Positions 15,042 to 23,845 of a DNA stretch of 64,000 nucleotides are shown here, piece by piece. Source of the DNA: Amycolatopsis rubida (GTDB taxonomy: Bacteria > Actinomycetota > Actinomycetes > Mycobacteriales > Pseudonocardiaceae); the NCBI RefSeq assembly GCF_900115345.1, contig NZ_FOWC01000001.1, positions 1,488,001 to 1,552,000 on the forward strand. The letters are read 5' to 3'. The first letter of the stretch is position 1. Every line of letters begins with the position of its first letter. A model generated the notes under the pieces. That model searched no databases. It saw nothing but the letters and a program-made list of their open reading frames with translations, and was not told the DNA's origin. Position numbers and translations under genes: made by a program.

Positions 15042-17906
15042 TCACGTTCCATCGTGGCCGCACTGTTCCCCGTGCTGACGCAACGCCCCGAGCACGGCTC
15101 CCAGTACGGCCACCGCCCCTGCCTTGTCCAGCGGATCGTTGCCGTTCCCGCACTTCGGCGACTGGACGCAGGACGGGCAGCCCGTCGGGCACTCGCAGGA
15201 GACGATCGCCTCCCGCGTAGCGGCCAGCCACGGGACAATCGCGGCATAACCGCGGTCGGCAAACCCCGCACCCCCGGGATGCCCATCGTGCACGAACACC
15301 GTCGCCTCCCCGGTGTCCTCGTGCCACGCGGTAGACACCCCGCCGATGTCCCAGCGGTCGCACGTAGCGAACAGCGGTAGCAGGCCGATCGCCGCGTGCT
15401 CGGCGGCATGCAGGGCACCGGGGACGCGCGCCGGAAGCAAACCGGCGCCCCCCGGTGCTCTGCCAGCACCCCCGGTCCCCACCGGTCCCACCGCAACACC
15501 GATCTCGACCCCGGCACCGGGGCCCCGCCCAGCCGCCGGATCGCCCGAAACTTCGCCGGTTACCCCGACAGCCGACGAGGCACCCCCGGTCCCCACCGGT
15601 TCTCCGGCCGCACGACGGTCCGCCGCCCCCGCAGCGGTCCCGTCGATTCCCCCGGCGGCTGGCGATGCACTCCCGGCCCCCGCCGTCTGGCCGCTCGCCG
15701 ACACCGCGCCCATTCGGCCGGGATTCCCGGCAGCTGGGGACGCGCCCTCGGACCCCGTCTGCCCGCCAACCCCGTGGCTCGCTACCGATCCCGCAGCGGT
15801 CCCGTCCTTCTCCGCCGTGGCTGGCGACGTGGTTTCAGCACGGCTCGCCCCGTCGACAGCCTCGTTGTTCGCCGACCCGGCAGCGGTTTCGCCGACGCCA
15901 CCGCCAGCCGGAGATTCCAGCAGCCCACCCGAAACCGTGTACCAAACCGCTCTCGTGTGCAGGCTCTGTTCCGGCAGGTCAAGCGGCGTATGGTCCAGCA
16001 CTTCCCCCGACGGCCGCCTCCGTAGATACCCCACCACCTGCGATGTCACCGCGACCTCGCCAAGGCACACTGTCACCCCGCCGTGGCGGCATTGTTCTTC
16101 TGTCGACAGCACCGAGATGTCCACGATCTCGCGCGGCGAAGTCGTCCAGTCCGGGTCCTCCGCGTGCACCAGCGCCAGACCTGTCTCCAGATCCAGCTCA
16201 TCGACGACATACGACGACCCCTGATGCAGATACACCGCGCCGGGATGGACGGAGTAGCAAGCCGATCCGGGGTCGACGGTGCCCAGCATTCGGCCGGAGT
16301 CCGCTTCCACCACCGCGATCTGGTCGCCGCCTGAGCCGCGGATGCCGACCTCTCCGTGCGGGCGGTCGCGCGAAGTCCAGTACCAGCCGCTGGAACGTCG
16401 GCGTAGCAGCTTCTCCTCGGCCAGATCCGCCAGTACCGCGCGGGCCGCCTCGCCGCCGAAGGTTTCCAACTCCGGTTCGGTGAGCGGCAGCTCCGCGACC
16501 GCGCACGCGAGCTGCGGGCCCAGCACGTACGGGTTCGTCGGGTCCAGGACCGCGGTTTCCACCGGGCGCTCCAGCAAAGCGGCCGGGTGGTGCACCAGGT
16601 AGGTGTCGAGCGGATCGTCCCGAGCGACGAACACCACGAGCGCCTCATCGCCCGAACGCCCGGCGCGGCCGGATTGCTGCCAGAACGACGCGAGAGTGCC
16701 GGGGTAGCCAGCCAGCACCACGGCGTCCAGGCCAGCGATGTCGACGCCCAGCTCCAAGGCGTTCGTGGTCGCGACGCCCAGCAGCCGACCCGAAAGCAGG
16801 GCTTGCTCCAGAGCACGACGCTCTTCAGGGAGATAGCCGGACCGGTACGCGGCAACGGTATCCGCCAACCGGGGGTCCACTTCGGACAGAAGGCGGCGTG
16901 CTCCCAGCGCGGTCAGCTCCGCACTGCGGCGGGAGCGGACGAAAGCCAGCGATCTAGCGCCTTCGACGACCAGTTCGGTGAGAATCCGCGCGGTCTCGAC
17001 GCCAGCCGGGCGGCGGACGGGCGCGCCGTTCTCGCCAGTCAGTTCGTCGAGCAACGGCGGCTCCCACAGAGCGACCGTCCGTGCTCCGCGGGGCGACGCG
17101 TCGTCGGTGACCGCGGAGCACTGCACGCCGGTGAGCCGGGTGGCGAAGGAAGCTGGCGAAGCAGTAGTCGCCGAAGCCAGCACGAACACCGGGGAGGCTC
17201 CGTAATGCTCCGCCACCCGGCGCAGGCGGCGCAGCAACAGCGCGACGTGCGAGCCGAAGACGCCGCGATAGCTGTGGCATTCATCGACCACGACGTATCG
17301 CAACCGGCGGAAGAACTGCGTCCATCGGGAGTGCGTCGAAAGGATGCCGCGGTGCAGCATGTCGGGATTGCTGAACACCCAGTTCGCGTGCGCGCGGACC
17401 CAGTCGCGCTCTGTCATCGGAGTGTCTCCGTCGAACGCCGCCGCGCGCACGCCTGTGACGTCCAAAGAGGACACCGCGCGCAGCTGATCAGCGCCGAGTG
17501 CCTTCGTCGGAGAGAGGTACAGCGCGGTCGCCCGCGGGTCCGTGGCCAATGCGGTGAGCACCGGCAGCTGATACGCCAGCGACTTCCCCGACGCGGTGCC
17601 GGTGGACACCACGACGTGCGTGCCCGCGTGCGCCAGCGAAGCCGCATCGACCTGGTGCCGCCACGGTTTTTCGACTCCGGCCGCACCGAACGCGGCCACC
17701 ACCGACGGCTCCGCCCACTCCGGCCACGGCTCGTGCCGGGCCGCGCGTTCCGGCAGCCGGGACACGTGCGTCACCGGATTCTCGTGCGCCGGGATCCCTG
17801 CCGTGACCCGGTCCAGCAGCCTCCGTCCTCGCTCTCCCACCACGTGCCGAAGCTTCGCACAGGGCACCGACAAAACCTGGCCGAGATCGATCCAGTGACC
17901 AATCAC
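15042..17906 (-). CDS. DEAD/DEAH-box helicase with C-terminal Zn-binding domain (MrfA/Rv3649-like)
   Basis: 954 residues, superfamily 2 helicase. Motif I STGTASGKSLAYQLP, motif II VVDECHSYRG, motif III ASATT, helicase C-domain with NALELGVDIAGLDAV and QQSGRAGRSGDEAL. The C-terminal DUF1998/MZB-type domain has four cysteines in SCECPTGCPSCVQSPKCGNG. MrfA-type relatives act in repair of mitomycin-type damage. Residues about 664-822 (15441-15917) are a Gly/Ala/Ser/Pro-rich insertion splitting the C-terminal domain. GTG 17906 is the longest start; GTG near residue 23 (VGERGRRLLDRV) is an alternative that matches homologues. Confidence 0.9.
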   Translation of the reverse strand: MIGHWIDLGQVLSVPCAKLRHVVGERGRRLLDRVTAGIPAHENPVTHVSRLPERAARHEPWPEWAEPSVVAAFGAAGVEKPWRHQVDAASLAHAGTHVVVSTGTASGKSLAYQLPVLTALATDPRATALYLSPTKALGADQLRAVSSLDVTGVRAAAFDGDTPMTERDWVRAHANWVFSNPDMLHRGILSTHSRWTQFFRRLRYVVVDECHSYRGVFGSHVALLLRRLRRVAEHYGASPVFVLASATTASPASFATRLTGVQCSAVTDDASPRGARTVALWEPPLLDELTGENGAPVRRPAGVETARILTELVVEGARSLAFVRSRRSAELTALGARRLLSEVDPRLADTVAAYRSGYLPEERRALEQALLSGRLLGVATTNALELGVDIAGLDAVVLAGYPGTLASFWQQSGRAGRSGDEALVVFVARDDPLDTYLVHHPAALLERPVETAVLDPTNPYVLGPQLACAVAELPLTEPELETFGGEAARAVLADLAEEKLLRRRSSGWYWTSRDRPHGEVGIRGSGGDQIAVVEADSGRMLGTVDPGSACYSVHPGAVYLHQGSSYVVDELDLETGLALVHAEDPDWTTSPREIVDISVLSTEEQCRHGGVTVCLGEVAVTSQVVGYLRRRPSGEVLDHTPLDLPEQSLHTRAVWYTVSGGLLESPAGGGVGETAAGSANNEAVDGASRAETTSPATAEKDGTAAGSVASHGVGGQTGSEGASPAAGNPGRMGAVSASGQTAGAGSASPAAGGIDGTAAGAADRRAAGEPVGTGGASSAVGVTGEVSGDPAAGRGPGAGVEIGVAVGPVGTGGAGRAPGGAGLLPARVPGALHAAEHAAIGLLPLFATCDRWDIGGVSTAWHEDTGEATVFVHDGHPGGAGFADRGYAAIVPWLAATREAIVSCECPTGCPSCVQSPKCGNGNDPLDKAGAVAVLGAVLGALRQHGEQCGHDGT

Positions 17907-18119
17907 ACAAGGTCACCGAACGTACTGTCGCCGGGACGCATTGCGGACGCGCAGATCACTACCAATACACTCCCTCGATCCACACCCACTGTGGCGAGCG
18001 TCATGCGAGACGTGCATTGCTTGCACGGCTAGCGTGTCCTTCGGCACAGATCCACGCCAGTGCAGGCGCGCCGGGTACGACGGGCCCGCGCTGGCCAAAC
18101 GGCGTTCCCAGGAGGACGA

Positions 18120-20405
18120 ATGTCCCGGCAGTTCCTCGCGGAGGGCGGTATCACGCTCTCCGGGGGTGGCTACACCATCGTCGGTGTGGTCGCCGTGGTC
18201 GCCCTTGTCGCACTGGCCATCGGTTACGTGCTGCTCAAGGAGGTGCTGGCCGCGGGCCAGGGCACCGCCAAGATGCAGGACATCGCGAAGGCAGTGCAAG
18301 AAGGTGCGGCCGCATACCTGAAGCGGCAGCGCAACACCCTCGGCATCTTCGGCGTGATCGTGTTCCTGCTCCTGTTCGCGCTCCCCGCGGACGACTGGAA
18401 CGAGAGGATCGGCCGGTCGATCTTCTTCCTTATCGGGGCGGCGTTCTCGTTCGCCATCGGCTACCTCGGCATGTGGCTGGCCACGCAGGCGAACCTGCGC
18501 GTGGCCGCCGCGTCGCGCGAGGAGGGCGGCCGTGAGAAGGCGATGCGCGTGGCGTTCCGCACCGGCGGCGTGGTCGGCATGATCACCGTCGGGCTCGGCC
18601 TTCTGGGCGCGGCGATCGTGGTGCTCGTCTACACCGGTCAGGCGCCGAAGGTGTTGGAGGGCTTCGGTTTCGGCGCGGCTCTGATCGCCATGTTCATGCG
18701 TGTCGGCGGCGGCATCTTCACCAAGGCCGCCGACGTCGGTGCTGACCTGGTCGGCAAGGTTGAGCAGGGTATCCCTGAGGACGACCCGCGCAACGCCGCG
18801 ACGATCGCCGACAACGTCGGCGACAACGTGGGCGACTGCGCCGGCATGGCCGCGGACCTCTTCGAGTCCTACGCGGTGATGCTCGTCGCCGCGCTGATTC
18901 TCGGCAGCTCCGCGTTCGGTGCGTCCGGCCTGATCTTCCCGCTGATCGTGCCCGCCATCGGCGTGATCACCGCGGTGATCGGCGTCTACATCACGAAGGC
19001 ACGCGCGGGCGAGGGCGGCCTGGTCACGATCAACCGCTCGTTCTACATCTCCGCGGTTATTTCCGCGGTGCTGTCGGCGATCGCCGCGTTCGTGTACCTG
19101 CCGAACAGCTTCGCTGAATTCGGCGAGGGCTACGCGCACAACACCGGTAACCCGGCGGTGATCGCGACGGTCGCGGTGATCATCGGCATCGTGCTCGCCG
19201 CACTGATCCTGCGCATCACCGGCTACTACACCGGCACCGAGCACAAGCCGGTGCAGGACGTCGGCAAGACGTCGGAAACCGGTGCGGCGACGGTAATCCT
19301 GTCCGGCATCTCGGTCGGCTTCGAGTCCGCCGTGTACACCGCGCTGGTGATCGCTGCGGCCGTGTTCGGCGCTTACCTGCTCGGCGGCGGCGTCGCGCTG
19401 TTCGCGGTGGCGCTGGCCGGCACCGGCCTGCTGACCACCGTCGGCGTCATCGTCGCGATGGACACCTTCGGCCCGGTCTCGGACAACGCGCAGGGCATCG
19501 CCGAGATGTCCGGCGACGTCGACGAGAAGGCCGCGCAGATCCTCACCGAACTGGACGCGGTCGGCAACACCACCAAGGCCATCACCAAGGGCATCGCGAT
19601 CGCTACCGCGGTGCTGGCGGCGACTGCGCTGTTCGGCTCCTATTCGGACGCGATCGCGAAGACCGTCGCCGAACGCGGCGAGGGCGCGGTCACTGCGGTG
19701 AACTCGTTCGTCAACCAGGTGGTCAGCCCGAACACGCTGGTCGGCGTGATCGTCGGCGCGGCGGTTGTGTTCCTCTTCTCCGGTCTCGCGGTCAACGCGG
19801 TTTCGCGTGCCGCCGGCGCGGTGGTGTACGAGGTGCGCCGCCAGTTCCGCGACATCCCCGGGATCATGGAGGGCACTACGCGGCCCGAGTACGGCCGGGT
19901 CGTCGACATCGTCACCCGCGATTCGCTGCGGGAGCTGGCGACGCCGGGTCTGCTGGCCGTTTTCGCGCCGATCGCGGTCGGGTTCGGTCTCGGCACCGGT
20001 GCGCTCGCCGGGTACCTGGCGGGTGCGATCGCGACCGGCACGCTGATGGCGATCTTCCTCGCCAACTCCGGTGGTGCCTGGGACAACGCGAAGAAGCTCG
20101 TCGAGGACGGCAACCACGGCGGCAAGGGTTCCGACGCGCACGAGGCGACGATCATCGGCGACACCGTCGGCGACCCGTTCAAGGACACCGCCGGTCCCGC
20201 GATCAACCCGCTGATCAAGGTCATGAACCTGGTCTCGGTGCTGATCGCGCCCGCGGTGGTCACGCTGACGCTCGGCGGCGGCGCGGACACCACGTGGCGG
20301 ATCGTGATCGCGGTCGTCGCGGTCGCGGTGATCGTGGCGGCGATCGTCGTGTCCAAGCGGCGCGGCAGCGTCATGGCGGAGACTCCGGCGGAGGCGAAAG
20401 CCTGA
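18120..20405 (+). CDS. hppA: Membrane-bound proton-translocating pyrophosphatase, K+-independent type
   Basis: 761 residues, about 16 membrane helices, couples PPi hydrolysis to H+ export. The substrate site is visible in DVGADLVGKVEQGIPEDDPRN and DNVGDNVGDCAGMAADLFESY, and the C-terminal acidic motif in DTVGDPFKDTAGPAINPLIK. The diagnostic position reads GNTTKA; Lys there marks K+-independent enzymes, while K+-dependent ones have GNTTAA. The ATG at 18120 has AGGAGG seven bases upstream. A strong hairpin follows the stop. Confidence 0.96.
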   Translation: MSRQFLAEGGITLSGGGYTIVGVVAVVALVALAIGYVLLKEVLAAGQGTAKMQDIAKAVQEGAAAYLKRQRNTLGIFGVIVFLLLFALPADDWNERIGRSIFFLIGAAFSFAIGYLGMWLATQANLRVAAASREEGGREKAMRVAFRTGGVVGMITVGLGLLGAAIVVLVYTGQAPKVLEGFGFGAALIAMFMRVGGGIFTKAADVGADLVGKVEQGIPEDDPRNAATIADNVGDNVGDCAGMAADLFESYAVMLVAALILGSSAFGASGLIFPLIVPAIGVITAVIGVYITKARAGEGGLVTINRSFYISAVISAVLSAIAAFVYLPNSFAEFGEGYAHNTGNPAVIATVAVIIGIVLAALILRITGYYTGTEHKPVQDVGKTSETGAATVILSGISVGFESAVYTALVIAAAVFGAYLLGGGVALFAVALAGTGLLTTVGVIVAMDTFGPVSDNAQGIAEMSGDVDEKAAQILTELDAVGNTTKAITKGIAIATAVLAATALFGSYSDAIAKTVAERGEGAVTAVNSFVNQVVSPNTLVGVIVGAAVVFLFSGLAVNAVSRAAGAVVYEVRRQFRDIPGIMEGTTRPEYGRVVDIVTRDSLRELATPGLLAVFAPIAVGFGLGTGALAGYLAGAIATGTLMAIFLANSGGAWDNAKKLVEDGNHGGKGSDAHEATIIGDTVGDPFKDTAGPAINPLIKVMNLVSVLIAPAVVTLTLGGGADTTWRIVIAVVAVAVIVAAIVVSKRRGSVMAETPAEAKA

Positions 20406-20420
20406 CGCGTTGCTCCATTC

Positions 20421-20451
20421 GGGCCCGGTACGCCTTGTGCGTGCCGGGCCC
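20421..20451 (+). terminator. Hairpin after hppA
   Basis: 13-bp stem, GGGCCCGGTACGC (20421-20433) with GCGTGCCGGGCCC (20439-20451) and a 5-nt loop, 15 bp after the hppA stop. No strong U tract follows, as is common for actinobacterial terminators. Confidence 0.7.
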
Positions 20452-20542
20452 GTTCGCGTCCACGACCCGGGGCGAGTTGCGGTCTACTGGCGGGTCGGTA
20501 CCGTGCGGAGGACACGGATTTCGATGGACAGGAGTGGTGCGG

Positions 20543-21130
20543 GTGCGGCCGCGGTGGACCGGTTTAGCCGCGCTGGCAACAGGAATCGGCCTTGGGCTCA
20601 CGGGCTGCGGGCAACCGCCGCCGCCGAGCGAGCAGGTCGTGTCCGGCGGGCACGCGGAGGCGGCGGGCCCATCCGATCCGGCCGCGAAATGGGCCGACGG
20701 GTACTGCGGCGCGGTCACGCATCTGGTTCGTGCGCTGGCGAATCTGCCCTCGATCGATCCGAGTTCGTCAGCGCAGGCCGCTCGCACGTCGAGCGATCTG
20801 CTGGCGTCGGTCGCCACCGGCATCGACCGGACCGTGTCCGGGCTGCACCAGGTCGGCCCAGCGCCGCTGCCCGGTGGCGAACCGGCGCGCACGGCTTTGC
20901 TCGACCAGTTCGCTTCGGTGCGGCACCAGACTGACCAGGTGCGCGGCAAACTCGACGCGGCCGAGGGTCCCGAAGCGGTGAAAGCGGCGCTGGACGACGC
21001 CAAATCGGCTATCGACCAGATTTCCCGGCTCGACGTCCTCAAGGGCCTGGAAGCGACGCCAGCCCTGTCCGCGGCGGGCAAGCGCGCGGCGGGCTGTCAG
21101 GAACTGGTGGTCCCGCCCGCGCCACGCTGA
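20543..21130 (+). CDS. Putative lipoprotein of unknown function
   Basis: 195 residues. The signal (VRPRWTGLAALATGIGLGLTGCG) ends in a lipobox LTGC, so it is probably lipid-anchored outside the membrane. The mature part is helical (AAKWADGYCGAVTHLVRALANL; VRGKLDAAEGPEAVKAALDDAK) with cysteines at CGAV and near the C-terminus (GCQEL) that may pair. Three GTG codons are candidates; 20543 is chosen because AGGAG lies eight bases before it. Its 3' end overlaps the convergent nucleotidyltransferase gene by 34 bp. Confidence 0.75.
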   Translation: MRPRWTGLAALATGIGLGLTGCGQPPPPSEQVVSGGHAEAAGPSDPAAKWADGYCGAVTHLVRALANLPSIDPSSSAQAARTSSDLLASVATGIDRTVSGLHQVGPAPLPGGEPARTALLDQFASVRHQTDQVRGKLDAAEGPEAVKAALDDAKSAIDQISRLDVLKGLEATPALSAAGKRAAGCQELVVPPAPR

Positions 21131-21858
21131 TCGAGTGCCCGCCGAAGGGCGACCGCGCGCTCCGCATCATGGTGGGCGACGGCGGCGAGGTAGTGCTGAA
21201 GCAGCGCCTGCCGAGACCGTTCGAGTTCGGTCAAGCTGACCGACGCCGCCCGGCCGTCTCGCAGCGTCGCCAGCACTGGTTCGGGCAGTCGGTCGACTTC
21301 GCGCCCGTGCCCAGGATTCAAGCCGTGCCGCAGGCATTCCAGGGCGATGATCTGGTCGCGAAGGTCGTCGAGCATCAGGAGGGCCTGCCAGGTCCGGCCG
21401 CGGGCGATGGCCGAGCGGGCGTGCACCGCGTATAGCCAGGCCATGCCGATCACCTGCGCGCTGTCCGGTTCCGCGGCGCTGGCCGGCTCGTTGGCCTGGC
21501 CGAACACGAGCTGAAAGCCGTCCTCGGTGGCCCGGAACAGATCGTGGGGCCAGAACGACAAGTCGACCTGGAGCGAGGAGCCGAGGAGGAAGACCCGATA
21601 GCGAACTCCCTCGCGCGAGGTCACGTCGAGGGTGTCGGCGACGCCGAACTTCTCGTCGAGCGACCGAGTCCAGCGTGCGACGATTGCGGACTCGTCCGCG
21701 TCCTCCGCGAGCTGAAGCACGAGATCGATGTCTGACCAGCGGTCCTCGGCACCGCGAGCGGCCGATCCGACCAGAGCGGCACCTGTGATGTCCACGTCCT
21801 GGCGGGCCGCGGCGATCAGCTCGGCACGCACCCGGACGCGTTCGGCGACTTCGAACAA
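21097..21858 (-). CDS. Nucleotidyltransferase of the MNT/aminoglycoside adenylyltransferase-like fold
   Basis: 253 residues. The nucleotidyltransferase signature GSAARGAEDRWSDIDL (GSxxRG..DxD) lies near residue 32, and a third acidic residue follows in LQVDLSFWP. The C-terminal half is helical (SAIARGRTWQALLMLDDLRDQII), as in streptomycin/kanamycin-type nucleotidyltransferases and DUF4037 proteins. The TTG at 21858 with GGGAG upstream starts it. The substrate is unknown; a resistance role is possible but not shown. The promoter is unusually good (next entry). Confidence 0.8.
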   Translation of the reverse strand: MFEVAERVRVRAELIAAARQDVDITGAALVGSAARGAEDRWSDIDLVLQLAEDADESAIVARWTRSLDEKFGVADTLDVTSREGVRYRVFLLGSSLQVDLSFWPHDLFRATEDGFQLVFGQANEPASAAEPDSAQVIGMAWLYAVHARSAIARGRTWQALLMLDDLRDQIIALECLRHGLNPGHGREVDRLPEPVLATLRDGRAASVSLTELERSRQALLQHYLAAVAHHDAERAVALRRALDQRGAGGTTSS

Positions 21859-21871
21859 CTGGGCTCCCAGG

Positions 21872-21897
21872 GTCGGTACCGGTATTATTATACCGAC
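21872..21897 (-). promoter_or_regulatory. Promoter with consensus -10 inside a palindrome
   Basis: On the minus strand a perfect TATAAT (21892 to 21887) lies about 30 bp before the nucleotidyltransferase start. It is embedded in the perfect inverted repeat CGGTAT-TATT-ATACCG (21880-21895), and outer arms GTCGGTA (21872-21878) and TACCGAC (21891-21897) add a second symmetry. A repressor covering the -10 would be expected. The divergent WhiA-N-like gene starts 73 bp away. Confidence 0.6.
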
Positions 21898-21969
21898 AAC
21901 GCTGAGTGCGCGGGAAAAACCTCGGCGTGACGCTCGCCTTCAATCGAACTTGTGTTCTATCATCGCGGC

Positions 21970-22671
21970 GTGGATCGGACGATCTCGCTGTTCTCGGCGG
22001 AGGCGACCGGCCCGGGCCTGCCCGACCTGGCCGGGCTGCTGTGCTGCCAGGGGCAGATCACCGGGTTCGGCCGTACGGCGGCGCGGCTGTCGGTGCTGGT
22101 CGAGGAGTCGTGGCGGGCTCGGGCGCTGGCGCGCGAATGCCGCAGCCGGGGCGCGGACGCACAGGTCGCGGCGGCCGAATGCGGCAGTCCGCAGGTGCGC
22201 ACGTCGTTCCGGGTCGATCTGCTCGGGCTCGCCGAACAGTGGCTGCGGCCGGGACACACCGGTCCGGCGGAGGACGATTCGGGCAAGGCGGTGCCGGGCG
22301 GCTTCCGGCTGAGCGGCGCGATGCTGCGGATGTGGGCGCTCGCGGCGGGCCGTCCCGAACCGGGCGGCTACCTGCTGGGCGTCGATCCGCTGGCCCCAGG
22401 AATGCATGAGGAACTGCTGGCTGTGCTCGCATCGCTGGGCGTCCAGGCCCGGCTGCTCGGGCCGAAGGCGGAGCAGCCCGCGGTGCGTGTCAGCGGACGG
22501 CGGAAGCTGGCCGGTCTGCTGGAGCTGATCGGCGAACCTCCGGCCGGGGCGGAGGCGGCGTGGCCGGAGTTGCCGCCGGCCGGGGAGCGCCGCGAACGGA
22601 CGCCGGGAGAGCCGCGCCGAGGCGCTCCGGCGGAGAGTCCCGCGCAGTATTTACTGGAGGCTGTGGGGTAG
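21970..22671 (+). CDS. WhiA N-terminal-domain-like protein without helix-turn-helix (Rv3647c position)
   Basis: 233 residues. Two halves resemble the degenerate LAGLIDADG domain of the sporulation/division regulator WhiA: LAGLLCCQGQITGFGRTAARLSVLVEE, and RLSGAMLRMWALAAGRPEPG with GYLLGVDPLAPGMHEEL and VSGRRKLAGLLELIG. No WhiA-type C-terminal DNA-binding domain follows; the tail is Pro/Gly/Arg-rich. GTG 21970 is chosen over an upstream ATG because conserved sequence begins there. M. tuberculosis has an uncharacterised gene, Rv3647c, at this position near topA. The WhiA relation is my reading and is tentative. Confidence 0.65.
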   Translation: MDRTISLFSAEATGPGLPDLAGLLCCQGQITGFGRTAARLSVLVEESWRARALARECRSRGADAQVAAAECGSPQVRTSFRVDLLGLAEQWLRPGHTGPAEDDSGKAVPGGFRLSGAMLRMWALAAGRPEPGGYLLGVDPLAPGMHEELLAVLASLGVQARLLGPKAEQPAVRVSGRRKLAGLLELIGEPPAGAEAAWPELPPAGERRERTPGEPRRGAPAESPAQYLLEAVG

Positions 22672-22684
22672 CCGCGCAGAAAAA

Positions 22685-22711
22685 GTCCCCCACCGCCAAG
22701 CGATGGGGGAC
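22685..22711 (-). terminator. Intrinsic terminator of the exported protease gene
   Basis: Stem GTCCCCCA (22685-22692)/TGGGGGAC (22704-22711). On the minus strand the stem is followed by TTTTT (22684-22680), a good rho-independent terminator 13 bp after the protease stop. Confidence 0.88.
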
Positions 22712-22723
22712 CGATGAAGTGTC

Positions 22724-23539
22724 CTACGGTTTCGGCAGGGTGCAGCCCTGCTGGTTGAGGTCGATCTCGTTGGCCGGGGTCAGGCAGGCCGGGATTCCGT
22801 AGGTCTCTTCGCCGTACTTGTAGTTCGGCCGCACGGTCACGTTGCCTGCTTCGTCGACCTCGCACGGGTTGTTCAGCGTGCAGCGCTGGCCGTCGTCGTT
22901 GGACGTGTTGTTCACGCCGATGACCTTGCCGGTGTTGCGGTCGACGACCGGCGAACCGGACGTGCCGCCGATGGTCGCGCAGCCCGGCACGTAGCGGATC
23001 GAGTCCTTCCAGACCCAGTTGTTCTCGTGCAGTTCGTGCACGAAACCGTCGATCGAGCAGGAGTAGATCTGCTTCCAGTACCCGGACACCACGTCGATCG
23101 GCGTGCCTGCCTGCGGATGGGTGTTGACCAGTTCGAGCGGCGGCACGTTGTACTTCTGCTCGATGTCGGCGTAGGTGTCGCTCAGCTGGTACAGCGAGAT
23201 GTCGGTGTCGGTCATCGTCGCGTAGACGACCTTGGTCGCGGTCACGGTGCCCACCGAGCTCTGCCCGTCCGGCGACAGCAGGTCGAACGAACGGTTCGAG
23301 GACTGCCCGACGATCACCTGCCCCGGATCGGGCATGCCATCTTCGAGACAGTGCCCGTTCGACAGCACCATCGCGGGCGCGTCCATCGGCGTGGCGGCCG
23401 GTTTCACGACCGAACCAGAGCAGTTGGACAGCGCCACGGCACCGGTGAACGTGGTGGTCGCCGCGCTTGCTTCGGGGGCGGTGACCAGCGCGAATGTCGC
23501 CGTGACGGCGATCGCGGCGCCAACCAGTCGGCGGATCAT
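22724..23539 (-). CDS. Exported trypsin-like serine protease (S1 fold)
   Basis: 271 residues. A signal peptide (MIRRLVGAAIAVTATFALV..ASA) is followed by a chymotrypsin-fold domain with His in LSNGHC, Asp in TDTDISLY and Ser in GGTSGSPVVD. Six cysteines in the mature part allow disulphides (for example SCSIDG with GCATIG; CTLNNPC). It may be a secreted housekeeping or defensive protease; the substrate cannot be told. The ATG at 23539 starts directly with the signal peptide and has its own terminator. Confidence 0.88.
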   Translation of the reverse strand: MIRRLVGAAIAVTATFALVTAPEASAATTTFTGAVALSNCSGSVVKPAATPMDAPAMVLSNGHCLEDGMPDPGQVIVGQSSNRSFDLLSPDGQSSVGTVTATKVVYATMTDTDISLYQLSDTYADIEQKYNVPPLELVNTHPQAGTPIDVVSGYWKQIYSCSIDGFVHELHENNWVWKDSIRYVPGCATIGGTSGSPVVDRNTGKVIGVNNTSNDDGQRCTLNNPCEVDEAGNVTVRPNYKYGEETYGIPACLTPANEIDLNQQGCTLPKP

Positions 23540-23611
23540 GGTGGGTTCCTTTCGGCTGGGGGGAGGAATAAGTGAACCGTCGACGTCCTGGGACCCGCCA
23601 CCGTCTAACGG

Positions 23612-23667
23612 AGGGTATCGGTGCTATGACCGGTTACCCTGCACGGCACGTGTCCGACATCACGTGC
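23612..23667. promoter_or_regulatory. Two adjacent palindromes between protease and topA
   Basis: In the 306-bp gap between the divergent protease and topA genes: a near-perfect inverted repeat AGGGTA..TACCCT (23612-23640, inner arms CGGT/ACCG), then the perfect 22-bp palindrome GCACGTG-TCCGACAT-CACGTGC (23646-23667). The 7-8-7 geometry is that of many TetR-family operators. Which gene they control is not clear. The remaining gap (23668-23845) shows no gene. Confidence 0.5.
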
Positions 23668-23845
23668 TAGGTGTGGAGGAGAAACATCGTCGAGGTCAGC
23701 GGCGATCCGACGGGCAAGGCCCCGGCGGCTCGTCAGGGCACCTCGGCGCTGCGCGGACACCGGGGACGTGCACACTGACAGGTCGAGACGCGGGCGCAGT
23801 ACCCCTCTGGTGCAGGGGTGAGAGCGCCGCTGCGGCGGCGCGGAG

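Noticed and set aside
17913..20141. 742-residue minus-strand open frame opposite hppA
   Set aside because: Low-complexity Arg/Asp/His composition; hppA is certain.
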